Notes under the pieces: model-generated
Databases searched by the model: none
What the model was told of the DNA's origin: nothing
Seen by the model: the letters and a program-made list of their open reading frames with translations, nothing else
Shown here: piece by piece, positions 11,785-24,530 of the stretch
Position numbering within the stretch: position 1 is the stretch's first letter
Layout: every line of letters begins with the position of its first letter
Position numbers and translations under genes: made by a program
Assembly: GCA_051294375.1 (NCBI GenBank)
Contig: CM119269.1
Coordinates: forward strand, 2,145,601 to 2,209,600
Source: Paraspadella gotoi
Taxonomy: Eukaryota > Chaetognatha
Direction of reading: 5' to 3'
DNA length: 64,000 nucleotides

Positions 11785-13951
11785 TGACGTTTTGGTATTT
11801 TCGCAGCTTTAACTAAAAATATGCATGTAATCCATATTTTATAAAAGTTTTTAGTTTTTTTGGCGAATCCTAAATTAAAAAAAATGATTTAAAAATTTTT
11901 GATTTTATAAGGATATTCTATAAAGAAAATTCAATAAATGATACTGTTAGCAAATTTTTTTTTGAAAAATAGCTTAAATTATTTTTTATTACATATACAA
12001 AGGGCAGCAAAAAAATATTGTTCATCGCTCAATCTTTTCATCACTACTCCTAATATATAGTTTGCCACATTTAAAATTTCTTGCAAAACCCTCGATGGAT
12101 TTAAAATTGCCACAAGGGGAGACAGTTTCTCAGCCATTTTTGAGAGCTCGTTAAGTGCTTCGACTACCTCGTATACGTCGATAAAAATATTGCCCCAAAC
12201 TCACTTCGCCATCTCATCTTTTTTCTTATGTGAAATCTTGCCTCTCAAAAATTCCCAGAATTTTAATGAAACAACCCAATATTTTTTTTCCGCTTCTTTT
12301 TTTATCGATTATATTCAGACGTCGTCGTCGTCGTCGTCGTCGTCGTCCGACTCGCCGCCACTCGTCGTCGTTCCCCAGTTTCGTTCGACTCACCTCACGA
12401 GAACTTAACCTTTTCGTTGTTTTCCGCGAGTTTTTTTCGCTTATAAAAATACGTTCTTCATTTTTCCAGTTTTTTTAACGTCACTTTCACAATACACAAA
12501 TTTTAATGGAAATATATAATTTTAAAATAGATATTTGTATTGAAATATAACTACATTCGAATTTCGTTGGTTAAAAGAATTGTTAAGTCGAGATATCGAT
12601 TTAACTTAACTTTTAGAAATTCTTTTAAAAAATAGCAAATTGAAAATATATTTTGAAATGAAAAAGACTCGTTAAATTAAAAAAATACGTTTTAACGCTA
12701 TCAATACGAGATAAAAAATGTAAACAATATTGAAATTTTCTCTGTCTGGATTCGAAAGCTGGCAGCATGATTGATATATGTCGGGTTGGCGCAGAATTGT
12801 CGTTGCGTCGCTGTTGACCTTTTCATATTAATTACAGAAAATGGCGGCCAGAGAGTTGGTGTTGTCGTCGTTTGTTGTCGTTTTCCACATAGTTCGTTAT
12901 GTAATGCTGTTGCGGCGATGACTAATTGCGCAAACAACGCCGACAACAATCACGACTTCTTTCCCAGCGGGATTATTCGAAAATTAATCAACTCTGCCGG
13001 AATTTTCGAAAAATAATCAACATCTGCGACATCGGACTCTTGATCTCGATAGCGAACAGGTGTCGACACCTGTCCGCATCTTTGTCGCAATGCGAAAAAT
13101 CTGTCGGCAGTGCGGCAAAGAGCTCGTAAATGACCGAGCTCGTCATATTTCCTCTCTGCCTTAGAAAATTTTATGTCGTACTCAAAAAAGTGTGAAACGC
13201 GTCGCAAGTCGCAAAGTAAATTTGAAAATATTTACGTACATAACACGAAGGCATAGCTCTTATTCTTATTCCTTTTCCTTTTTAATTTTTTTAAACTTTG
13301 GCAGTTTTATTACATAAAATATAAATAATACGCTTTTTTGTTCCTATATATCCATCTGTGATTTTGTTTCGTAAAAGGCAATATAAAATCAAAATGAAAA
13401 CAAGGAAATGATAGAAAAAATAAGGAAAAAAGAAAGAGAGAAAAAAAGAGTAGAAAGATAGAAAGAAATAAAATAGAAAGTAAAAAAGAAAGAACGAAAT
13501 AATAAAGAAAGAAGGTAGAAAAGAGAAAAGAAAGAAATAAAAAGAAAGAGAGAAGAAGAAGAAACAGACAAAAGAAGAAGAACAAGAAAAAAAGACATTA
13601 ATGCAGATTGACAGATATTAAAAAGATGAAAAGTAAAGTAAAGAAAATAGTAAAAGAAAAGACTGAACCGTGAAAGAAGAATCTTGACGACGTTGCTGAC
13701 TGATTCAATTTCCAAAACACGACGACGACGACGACGACGAGACGAAGCCGACGAGAGACGAGAGCGAAGGCGACCAGGGCGCGATAACCACAACATCTCT
13801 TCATCCATCATTTAAGACCCCAGCCCCAGCCCCGCCCCATCCACATTCCTATTTTACTCCCGTTTTCTCCCCCTCTCCCCAGCGACCTCGTTTCCGCATT
13901 TGGATCTTAAAGAGACGGAGAGGAAGAGGGGAAGAGAGAGAGAGAGAGAGA

Positions 13952-13993
<42 letters not shown>

Positions 13994-15824
13994 AGAGAGA
14001 GAGAGAGAGAGAGGAGAGAGTAGAAAAGAAGAGAGAGATTTCGCACAATCAAGTTACTTTCGAAAGCTTTCTTCGTTCTTTCGTTGAATGTAATCGACGA
14101 TTATAAACATTTTTTTGAACAGTCTTTTAACTTTATCGAAATCTATAAAAGGTTAGAAGCCTTGTTTTCACGGAAATTTACTTTAACCAGAAAATTTCCA
14201 TAAATCCGAATAAACATTCGAATTAAGTAAATAATGAAATAAAATCATAAATGGACTTTTTAATTTGGTATTTTGGTCAAATTAATCGGTTCTTTGTCTT
14301 AACCAAACCTTTGATCAGATTTTAGTTTCGAACCTCTCTGACTTTGTTCATTGCTTTCGTTCATCGCGTTTGCCTTTTGTTTTTTTCGTTCTCCTTTAAT
14401 ATCTTTGTTATTAGTTTTTTTTATTTCTTTTTTAATTTAGAATGATAAATCCATAAATTTTAAGTCTAAAAAAAGCATCTTTTTCAATTTAAAATGGTTT
14501 TAAATAATTTATCGATCAATAAAAAACAATACAATGGATCCAAAATTCAAAATTGATAAACACAATTAACAATTATTAAACATTTTCGAATAAATTTAAT
14601 CAACGGACAAGCATATCCGTCGCCACTGATTCACTCGACGACGAGAAAATTTTCGATCTCAAACGAAAAAAAAAATCTTTTTTTTCGAAACAAATCAATG
14701 TACATTTTAAATACTACGAAAAAATAATTGTATTTTCGCCCTCTCTCTCTCTCTCTCCTCGGTCTCTCTCTCTCTCTCTTCTCTCGTCTCTCTCTCTCTC
14801 TCTCGCGGTTTTAAATCATTCCTCGTTTTTCAATGATCCTCAGTCCCCCGATTATCCTTCTACTCTTCAGCCTAAAACCCATCACCGTAAACCCATCAAA
14901 AAAAGAAAAAAAAAATAAAAAAAAAAAGAAAAAGGCAAAAAAATCAAGTCTCCATCAATTGTTGCATCAAATAATTCTTCTAAAATGCAAATTTTACTTC
15001 TTTTTACTTTTATATGTAATTTTTGCAGTCATGATATATATATATAATATATAATAAAAGTCAAGCAACAACATAAAGAATAAAGAAAGAGAGAGAGAAA
15101 GAGAGAAAGAGAGAAAGAGAGAAGAAGAGAGAAAAGAGAAAAAGAGAGAAAGAAAAAGAGAAGAAAAAATGAAGAAAGAAAGAAGAAAGAAAGAAAGAAA
15201 GAGAAAGAAAGAAAAGAAAGAAAGAAAAAGAAAGAAAGAAAAAGAAAAGAAAACAGGAAAGAAAAAGAGAACAAAAACGGTTAACTGGAATAAAATCGGG
15301 TGCGAATTCTGTCTAACTCGACAAGTAAACAAAAGCACAACGTTTCAATCATATATTATAACGAAGAATACTTTCTTCGTCTTTGTTGTTGTTGTTGTTT
15401 CATTGTCGTCGTTGTCGTGTTTATAGTCGATTTCTCTCTTTTAAACGAAAACCTCTACAAAAGCAAGAATACCTACTATAAACTTTAAGAATAACATTTA
15501 AATTACATAATGTATTATTCCTCACCTCGCTTAACAAGACAAAAAGATTTAATTTTCGAAAATTAACAAACGAAATTTTCTACCGACGAAGATTTTTTAG
15601 CCCTTCGCAACTGAAAACGAGCATATAGAATCGATTCACAAGAAATTTTTTTTTCTGCGTTCACTCGTGATCCTCCTGTTCGCGAAAGATAATCGATTCA
15701 CCGTATGGATTATTGTTGTTTTGAGTCCTCTCCTCAATCCTTTTATTTGCTTTAGATATCTCTTTTCTTTCGTCCCTACTCTCTCTCTCTCATCTCTTTC
15801 TCTTGCTCTCTTTCTCGTCTTCTC

Positions 15825-15872
<48 letters not shown>

Positions 15873-18800
15873 CTCTGCTCTCTTCTCTCTTCTCTCTCTC
15901 CTTCTCCTCTCTCTTCTCTCATCTCTCTCTCTCATCTCTTCTCTCTCTCTTCTCTCTCTCTCCCTCTCTCTTCTCTCTCCGTAACAAAACAAATGGAGGA
16001 TACAAGCGATTCGACATGGTCACTAATCAAGCTTAATAAGCCACCAATTATAAATAGCCAAAGAAACAATTTAACCTTCTAACATCTCGGAATTGAAAAA
16101 TTTACAAATTTTAAATTGAATGCCTGTAATAATCTTTTTTATCATTATACGAAAAAAAAGAGAAATTAAAAAAACAGATTTAAATTCACTTATAGATTTT
16201 GTTACTATTTTCAACTTCTCCCAAAAAACTTTTTGGAACCATCGTGGAAATTTCGTCGGGATCGTATGACGGACGATAACGCAGAAGAAAGACAAGAAAG
16301 ACACGACGAGACGACACGATGACGAAGACATAACGACGAAGAACGTCGTTTCGTCAACGAAGGAGAAAAGATTAAAGGCGACGACAGATTAATTAAGACG
16401 ACGAAAACTCGATCAACTTTTGACGAAAACGGAAAAAGTCGTCGAGCGACTTTTTTTTCAAAAGAACAAATTTTCGAAGTCAGAATTACGACAATATTTC
16501 GGATTCCCGAAATTTCCTTCCCCCGTTACTTATTGCCGCGAAAGATAGTCGTCAAGTCCTCATTTGTTGCTTTTAATTTCATTGGAGAAAAAAAAACTAA
16601 ACACTTATTTGCGTACTAGTGGTAAAACCATATCCTGTGAAAAACTAAAGAAAAGTTATCTCTCGACGAATGTCAACGGTGCGGATTTCCGTTCGACCTC
16701 CTGACGTCGTCGTCCCCGTCTTTCGATTCCTCTTCGCCTCTGTCTTCGTTGCTCCTCGTCCATGCCCTTGTCCTCAGCGCGAATCCACCCACAGTTTAAT
16801 GCGTATTAAGGGCAGCCAACGCCACCCTTTCGTGTTTCCTACACGTTGGGATCCCGTGGTAAAGGCATTTATTTTTTTCGTTGGGACTCTATCCGGTAAC
16901 GACTGGGTTTTCAGACACAAAATTTTATCAATACCGAGTTTGCAAATAAAAAAGTAAAATATTATCAAGACAAACCGTACTTATGAGTTTAAAGAGCCAT
17001 TAGCAACCTTTTAATTCCCGGAGTCGGAGAATGCTGATTTCCGAAGTTACAGCTTGTAACATTTCTTCCGAATTTCGTTCAAAAGAACGCCGTCATAGAA
17101 TCAAAACTCCCGGTATCCCAAAATATGACTCTAATCAACCCGCGGCGCGTGCGTGCGTCGACCGAAGTCTACCGACAATCACTGCATGGGCGACAGATGG
17201 CGTTCAACTCCAAAAATCGGCTGGACCTCGCCGGAGTCGACATCACCGCTAACGCTTCCGAATCGACCAATGGAAACAACGTGAGCATCAACGCTGTCAC
17301 TAACGCCGAAGGGAGAGCAACGACGGTGCCCAGTTGCAGTGCTTCGCCATGTACGACGTCGCCAACGCCCTATCGATCAAACCGCTTCTTTCCGATTCGG
17401 CTCAACCTCGTCGTCCACGTTCGCCTTCCGACTCCGAACATGCACGAGCTATCTCCAACGGGTCGTGGCTTCGAGCTGGGACTCAGGCATGTACCATCAA
17501 TTGTCAAGTCCTCTAGTCTCGGGAAAACCCACGGGAAAACTTATCCTTAGCAAAAGAAAGCGATCCGCTATTTTTCGACGATAATCAGTTCGACGTCCAT
17601 AGAATACTCTTTGGATTTGACGGAAATCTTTAAATGGGCAGGAGGTCGAGTGTCGCGCCGAAAACGAAAGCCAGCAACGCCACCGGCCAAGTTTTTTACC
17701 GACGTCGTCTCCCTCTCTGTCGCGATCGGACCGGCATCGGCGCCGATAATTTTCCGGAAACGAATTCGAATAGTTCGAGGCGACAACGCCACCTTTTGCG
17801 TGTCTCGCGTCGAACGCCAACCCGGCGCCACTTTTCACGTGGAGAGTCGGTAGCGTGACAATGCTTGAGAAAAGGTTCGCGGCGAGGAGCGTTTCCGCCG
17901 GCGCCAACGGTGGCGACGTCGCTCGCAGCGATTTCGTCGTCGATAACTTGAAGGCATCGCAAAAATGGGATGGAGGTGGCTTGCGAAACCGCGGAATCCG
18001 GTCACCGACGTCGTCCAGACGTCAACGAAGAGCTTGACCGTATCTTCCGGACCCTCGCAACGCGGACTCTGAGAGGCGTCGGGCGTCGGCGTCGGCGATC
18101 TTTTGATCGAAGGTCGCCTAATTACGACTTCGATGCTCGTGGAGAAGCTCGGGATATCCCCAGTCGTTCGTCAAAGTTTTCCGCGTCGACGTTGGAGAAA
18201 ACAAAACCGAGTACAACGCTTCGTTGTCGTCGTCGTCAAATATTTTCGCTGTCTCAATCAACGCGTCTCGTTCGATCGATGGATCCAAATCTCAACGTGC
18301 TTCGTCACAACCGACACTACGAAAACGATGCCACTTCCACGATTCCCTCGGCGTTGCATTTGGACCCGACTTTGTGGTCATTACCGGAAATGACAACCGG
18401 CGTCGGACGGTGACAATTGTCACGTTGACGTGCAAACTCGGGCGTCCAATCCATTAGTAGCGTCATTTGGCGAGACGTGGACACCGACGCCATCTTATCG
18501 TCGGTTTCCGATCCGCCACAGGCGACGGCTCCGTTGAAATCTACGGTCGTCGTTTCGGCCACCGCGGCTCGTCAATCCAATCCGCGTCGTCTGCGTCGAC
18601 CACGAATAACGTCAGGGAGTAAAGTTTCCGCCAATCAACTGTCATCAACGTATTTCATCCGCCGTCGCGCCTGCATCGACGCGCGGATTGGGCCGTCAAT
18701 GGAACTGATTATCGTCATCGTGTGTCGCGTGGATTCTCCAGGATATTGCGCGTCGCCAATTTGACGTTGACAGCTTGACGGGATAAACAACGCCGCAGAT

Positions 18801-20466
18801 TCAAGAGAATGATACGACCGGTCAAAGCTTCGATCCCCGTTGATCAGACAGTCTAAAGGGAAAGATACTCGGCTGCTCCGCCGACATACGGCGGCAACCC
18901 GTCCCCCCTGACGGATTCAACAAGACCATCCAGGTCGATGGGACCCCCTCCGTCAGCATTTCCGGTCCGCCCTCGGGTGCGAGTTCGCAGTCGTGACGGT
19001 CACCTGCGAAGCGCGCGGCTTTAACCCGAACGCTTCGCATTTCCAGTGGCGGTCGATCCGACGGTGGCGCCGTGACGCTTACTCGCGACGACTTTCCACG
19101 ATTTGGGCAACGAGGGATTCGGCTGACCCAATCGGGCCAACTCTTCTTTAATCAGACGCTCGAGTCATCTTGTGGTGCGAATTGATGAACTCGGCACTGA
19201 AATACGGACCGTCTCTCTCAAAACTTGACCTCGAAACTTCACTATCCGCCCGAGTCCACGATTGACGGGCATTCCCGGACTATCTGCCCGTCGGATCCGA
19301 CGTTCGAATCGGTCTGCGACTTTGCCAGCGTTGAAGACGCCGGAAATCCCCTCGGCGAATCTGAACGCTGCGAGTCGGCGGGCGTCCGACGTCGGAGCGT
19401 TACGGCACAAACTTGACGACGACGCTGATGGATGAGAAGAAGGTCGTTGAATGCGCTGCGGAGCAGCATTTGCTGTCGACGCCGATAAAAATAGAGAAAA
19501 TGATGAAGGTGGTCGACGGACCCTCGGCGGTGACGCTGAGCACGAGTGCGGATCCGGGCGCAGAGAACGTTTCCTTTTTACTCTGACCTGCGAGGGAGCC
19601 AAGTGGAGCCGGAAGCCGCGGCGACGTGACCTGGCGACGCCGCCGGCGTAGTCATAACGCCATCGGATTCCCCTCGAACTCAAACCGACGGCGACTTTCG
19701 GCACCGGAAAACTTATTTTCCTCCATCGAATGACGCCGACTTTCGAGGACGACGGCGTCATCTTCACGATGCGTCGTCGCCAACGCCTCACGTCCCCAAC
19801 TCTGAGAAGACGTCGACTTTAAAAACCGCTCGACGTGACCTTCGCCCCCTCGATTCTCCTGCGAACGAGCGACTCGAATCCGTGCGTCGTCAAGCGTCAC
19901 TTGCCTCCCGTCCTCTCAACCCCAAAGCTCGACGTCCGCGACGTCGGCTTCTCCTTTCTCCGACCGGCGTCGTCCCGCCACCCGACGTCAGTCAAGACGC
20001 GACGCCGGCGTCAGAACCGTCGGCCTCAACTTTTCTCGCCCTCCAGGGGACTTCGATACGTCGTCCCACGCCGGCGCCGCCAAACGGGCGTTCCGATTCA
20101 ACGCGACGGGAGCGACGCCGCCGCCGCCGGTGGTCACGGCCGGTTTGTCCGTAAACGAATGGATCGTCCGTCGCCGTCGCCAGCGTCGTCGCTCTCATAC
20201 TCCTACGTCATCATCATCGTCGTGCTGTGCCGCAAGAAGCCGAGGAAGCACAAACTTCACGATTCCCGCGGGCGGAGGATATGCGATGCAGGAGGATCGG
20301 GACAAGAGGGAGATGAAGAGTCGGGTGAAGTCAAATGGAAATATTTGGATATCAAGTAAAGCAGTGTTATCAATTTAATTTTTTGTATTAATATAAATTT
20401 TGATTAATTTTTTAAAATTAATTTTCTTAATGTCGAAAAAAATGGGAGACAAAATATGATATACTA

Positions 20467-20507
<41 letters not shown>

Positions 20508-21930
20508 AATAAAAAACTGATCAAAATCTTTTTTTCAAATACATAAAGTTTATTTCGCTATGTGTCTTATTTTTTCTTCATTTCTCCTTTTCTTCCTCAA
20601 GGAATTCTACGGCTCGAAACCAAGTCAGACACCGGATGTCGTTGGCGGCGGATTCCGCACCGCTCCGAAGGCCGCAAGCCGCAGCCTTAGCCGGCGTCCC
20701 TCCACGTTAACGCTCGGCTTCGAACCTGATTCCGAAACGCCGCCTCCGCGTCCGGCGATGGACCTTGGAATCTTTGACCGGCGACGAACGTTTCGTCGGA
20801 AGCGCCGCTGCATCCTCGGAGCGCCCGGGTTCCGTCGTTATTACTACTCGCGAGTGAAGCAAAGAATCGAGGGCAACGGTTCCGGAGACGCGCTTCACCT
20901 CGCCGACTCTCGACGCCGATGAACTCCGTGGCGCCGTTGACGCCGCGATCGACGCATCCGGGACGGAGTTTATTCCCGGCGCCGTTTCGACGCCGCCCGT
21001 CTCACGCCAACGGCGACCTCTTTCCCAAACTTCCCTTCGACGAGGAAGCGACGACGGCGACGACGACTGATCTCAATTCGAACGAGAGACTGCGAGTCGG
21101 AGGAAAAGGACGGAATCGTCACGTGGGACGATCCAGTGTGGTTGTAGCGTCGGGGGGGGGGCTTTGCTTGGAGGACGGGGGTTAATTCTCTCGGGCGCTG
21201 GGGTGAGTGTGTGTTTCAAGCAAAATGTCATTGGCGTCAGGTGTGGTTTGTAAATTAATTCCGTGACTGATTTTGACGATTGCATGAATGTGCATGAACT
21301 GCACGTGGTTGTTAATGGCGCCTGAACTTTTTTTCGTGACTCGGCATTTGCTATAAATTTTATTTCGCATCGTTTCTATTGATAGTCAATGTCTATTTGG
21401 TTAATATGATGAATCTCTTATTGTCGCTGAGGGAATATTCTGATCTACTTGTTAATGTAACAGTATGTACTTATTCGTTACAATTTTAGTGGGCTTTCCA
21501 AAAACAATCCAGCGGGAGACTGTTGAGTTTCCGACTTTAATCCACGCAGTGTGGTGGGGTTAGTTTCCTTTTTTAATCCGACACGTTTCAAACATCACTA
21601 ATTTCATTCTTTGGGTGTATGTATTTTTTACTAATTATTATCTCATGTGCACAATCTTTGTTCTTTGTTTTTTAGAGACCAAAAGAGCTTAAATTTGTTT
21701 TATTCTTAAAAAACCCCTTGATTTAACTTCCGGTCGTTTGTGATAAAAACGCGGTACGATTCTGCATTGATATTTGAATAGTTGATCGTCTTTTTTTGTG
21801 ATTGCAACATTGTAAAATAAAATATTTTTTGTCAATAATTATTGTGAAAACGTTTTTAGTCGGTGTCGAGCTTCTATGGCCAATTGGACACAACAGAGAA
21901 AATACTAGAGATAATAGAGATGCGAGAGAG
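11785..21930. repeat. Block C: inverted copy of block A (9936 to 1)
   Basis: Reverse complement of A with coordinates summing to about 21.7-21.9 kb throughout. Checked at the element interior, the (GAC)n tract, the TGTCGACACC palindrome, the Ig start codon and the far end. It carries many single-base insertions and deletions in coding and non-coding parts alike. It probably continues past the point where A is cut off by the window edge. Confidence 0.9.
16670..21147 (+). pseudogene. Indel-ridden inverted copy of the Ig receptor gene
   Basis: The start codon region (16670), all Ig domains, the transmembrane segment (about 20150-20230), the GTGAAG splice site region (20311) and the tail exon up to TAG (21145-21147) are recognisable. 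Dozens of small indels break the frame, so no stretch longer than about 170 codons stays open. The lesions hit homopolymers and unique bases alike, unlike selection-filtered drift. This copy is either a decayed duplicate or raw long-read sequence of the same locus. Confidence 0.85.
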
Positions 21931-21947
21931 AGAAGAGAAAGCAAGAA

Positions 21948-21984
<37 letters not shown>

Positions 21985-22480
21985 AGAGAGAGATTCTTTA
22001 ATAATATTATGATCCTCCTCTCCCCTGCATCTACGTGACCTAATCGTTGTCATGGCAATGAGATAGACAACAGGCCTAAAAAAAAATGTTGGATACAAGA
22101 TTAATCAGAAAAACTAATTTTCACTGAAATTCGAATTTAGAAAATATTTTTAAAAAAATGTTTGACATGAAAATTCTCGGATGAAGCAGAGCCGATTCGA
22201 AGAGCGAATCGAAAGAGTGACGATGGACGAAGTTCCGGAAATCTTCACGTTCCTTTCGGGTCAGAAATTTTAAAAAAAGAGGAAATCAAACAAATTTTTA
22301 TTTTTTTAAGGCGATGTGGGTAACTTCAGTCAAGAAAAGAGAATAGCTTATTTATTGATACAAACTTAATATTTTTTTAATAAATTACCGTTAACAAACC
22401 CTTCTCTGGACGCAATTCGCCGAATCATCCAGAATCTTTTAACGGCAATAATCAATCAGCAAACTAAGTACTATCCATTC
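21931..22480. other. Spacer after block C
   Basis: Starts with a (GA)n run (about 21925-21990). A 30-codon frame from 22182 (reading MKQSRFEERIERV...) ends without a convincing donor; I do not call it. This stretch may itself be an inverted copy of sequence left of the window. Confidence 0.4.
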
Positions 22481-22975
22481 CGCTCCCTGCCCCCCCTCGT
22501 CCTAGTTTACTGCCCAGCCTTCCGCCACCGCCGACGCCCCAGTCGAAGCGACGCCGCCTGGCGCCGCGTCATCGAGACGGAATCGTGGATGGAACTCGCA
22601 GCGCTTTCCTTGCTGTCCGCTGCGGCGCGACGCGCTGGGCGAACGGCCGAGACGCGATCGCTGCGACGTGATCGCTTTCTGACCGCCGAGGGTCAACCGC
22701 GGCGCCGGCGGGTGACGCGCGAGGACTCGACGCAAGTGGCGCAACGCGCGCGGTCGAGCGGGGGGCGCCGCAAAAAGCCGTTCCGGTCAGCCGCCGAGTC
22801 TCGATTCGGTCGGGCGGCGCTGTTCTGCCGCTGCGCTGTCTGCCGCTGCGCTGTCGAGTATAAACTGCTGCCTGCGGCCCCGGGAGAACCGCCTTCGACG
22901 AGCGCGATTGCCGCCGCTTATTCGGATCGTCGAGACTGGCGAACGATGTACAGTCGTCGTCGCCGTATCTTTTTT
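22481..22975. other. GC-rich island of unknown content
   Basis: Abrupt rise in G+C with many CpG, ending in a 25-N gap (22976-23000). Frames are open on both strands (for example 22589-22975 plus) but Arg/Ala/Ser-rich with no recognisable domain, as expected from base composition. It could be a CpG-island promoter or an exon with errors. Confidence 0.35.
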
Positions 22976-23000
22976 NNNNNNNNNNNNNNNNNNNNNNNNN

Positions 23001-23138
23001 TTTCATCATATAATAGTTTCTACTACAAAGTGTGAAAAAGCGGAGAATTTGACCTTTTTTTTCATTTTTGATGCTGAAGATATAAAAAATTTTAATAATA
23101 TACTTTATATTTGTTATCTAACTTTTTTATGAAGAATC
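23001..23138. repeat. Block D: direct copy of 9938-10076
   Basis: Begins immediately after a 25-N gap and follows the interior of the MITE-like element of block A nearly base for base. It then breaks off into unrelated sequence. Confidence 0.85.
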
Positions 23139-23923
23139 CCATCGAGACCGACGCGAGTTCGGTTTGAGGACTCCATCATCGTCGCCTTCGTCGTAATCAT
23201 CGTCGCTTTCGTCGTAATCATCGTCGCCCTCGTCGTCGTCGTAATCATCGGTCCATTCAACTTTCAGTTAAACGACCGAATCACCAAATTATTGCTCGAC
23301 GAGAATTTCTACGAAAGAAAGAAAGAAAGGCGGGGCTTATAATCTTTGTCAGCCTTTTTTTTCTTTCTTTCTCCTTTTTCTAAAGTTTTCTTGATGAATG
23401 ACAAAACTTTAATGGAATGTAAAATGCCGGGGACGTTTCCAATCCATCAGCCCAAGCCCCTTAACAATAGAGACTTTTTTTTTTTGCGCCCTCAACAGAC
23501 GGCGAAATTTATTATCGATGAATTGATAAATTCGAGATATATCTTAGTTCACTTTTAGTAACGCGGTTGCCTTATATTTATGTAGATTGTAGAAAGCAAT
23601 CGGTTCATCGTGTTGCTTTCAACTTGCCAATGAATCGCAAAAAAGATTTCGTTCTTTGTTTCTGTTTTTTGAGTGAAAGGGATTTCAGTCGAATCTGAGA
23701 CGCATTTGGAAGCGCGACAGAGCGAATAATCAATAGAATCACGACGACGGATGACAAAGGACGACAAAACCATCTGCCAGACATCGAAGGAGTGACCCCC
23801 TTTTCGCCGGTTGATGGTCGCCAGATCTTTTGCGCCCTCTCCATTCAACTCTCTCCGGGTTGCTCAATGGAGCAATTGCTAATTGCCTATTGCCTCACAC
23901 CACCCACCCTCTCCCCTAATTCT

Positions 23924-23954
<31 letters not shown>

Positions 23955-23967
23955 TCTCGTCTCTCTC

Positions 23968-23999
<32 letters not shown>

Positions 24000-24370
24000 T
24001 CTCTCTTCTCCAATCACCTCAACTACTTGACAACACAAGTATGCTGATTTTCCTTCACCCGAGAGATTCATAGCGTTGGTCTTTCTCTCTCTCTCAAAAA
24101 GCGGCGCCTTAGTCATACCATTAAACGCGCGTGCGGGCGCTGTCCCTCCGAACGGTCGCGCTTCCTCCCCTCCCTGCCACTTTCCCCCCTAAATTCTCCC
24201 CTCTCCTCTCAGGCCTCCCCTTCTCCCCTACTCCCCCTCGCGCGTGCTCGACCATCGCCAGCGACGATTAAACTGTCACGCGCGCGAAGTAGACCCTTAG
24301 CACCTGTTTTGTTTTTCATCGTTGCTAAGGAGAGAATGATTGATTTTTTTAAAACATTTTCTTGTTTCGT
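23139..24370. other. Spacer with trinucleotide and CT repeats
   Basis: A (TCGTCN)n-type tract at about 23165-23260, a (CT)n tract at about 23925-24010, and a CpG-rich CCCTCCC/GCGCGC stretch at 24120-24300. No supported gene; a reading frame at 23346 is short and featureless. Confidence 0.45.
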
Positions 24371-24473
24371 GATTTTGTTGGTCTGGTTATCGGTTTGTTG
24401 GTCTGGTTATCGTTTTGTTGGTCTGGTTATCGTTTTGTTGGTCTGGTTATCGTTTTGTTGGTCTCTGTTATCG
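24371..24473. repeat. 20-bp tandem repeat, about five units
   Basis: The unit GTTTTGTTGGTCTGGTTATC is repeated about five times with few changes, just before block E starts. Confidence 0.85.
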
Positions 24474-24530
24474 TTTGGTGTTGTCCTTTTAATTTTGAGT
24501 TTTTTCAAAACAATTAAGTAACAATAACTT

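Noticed and set aside
16670-21147. The inverted Ig copy as a second functional gene
   Set aside because: Frame broken dozens of times, including inside Ig cores; intact only piecewise.
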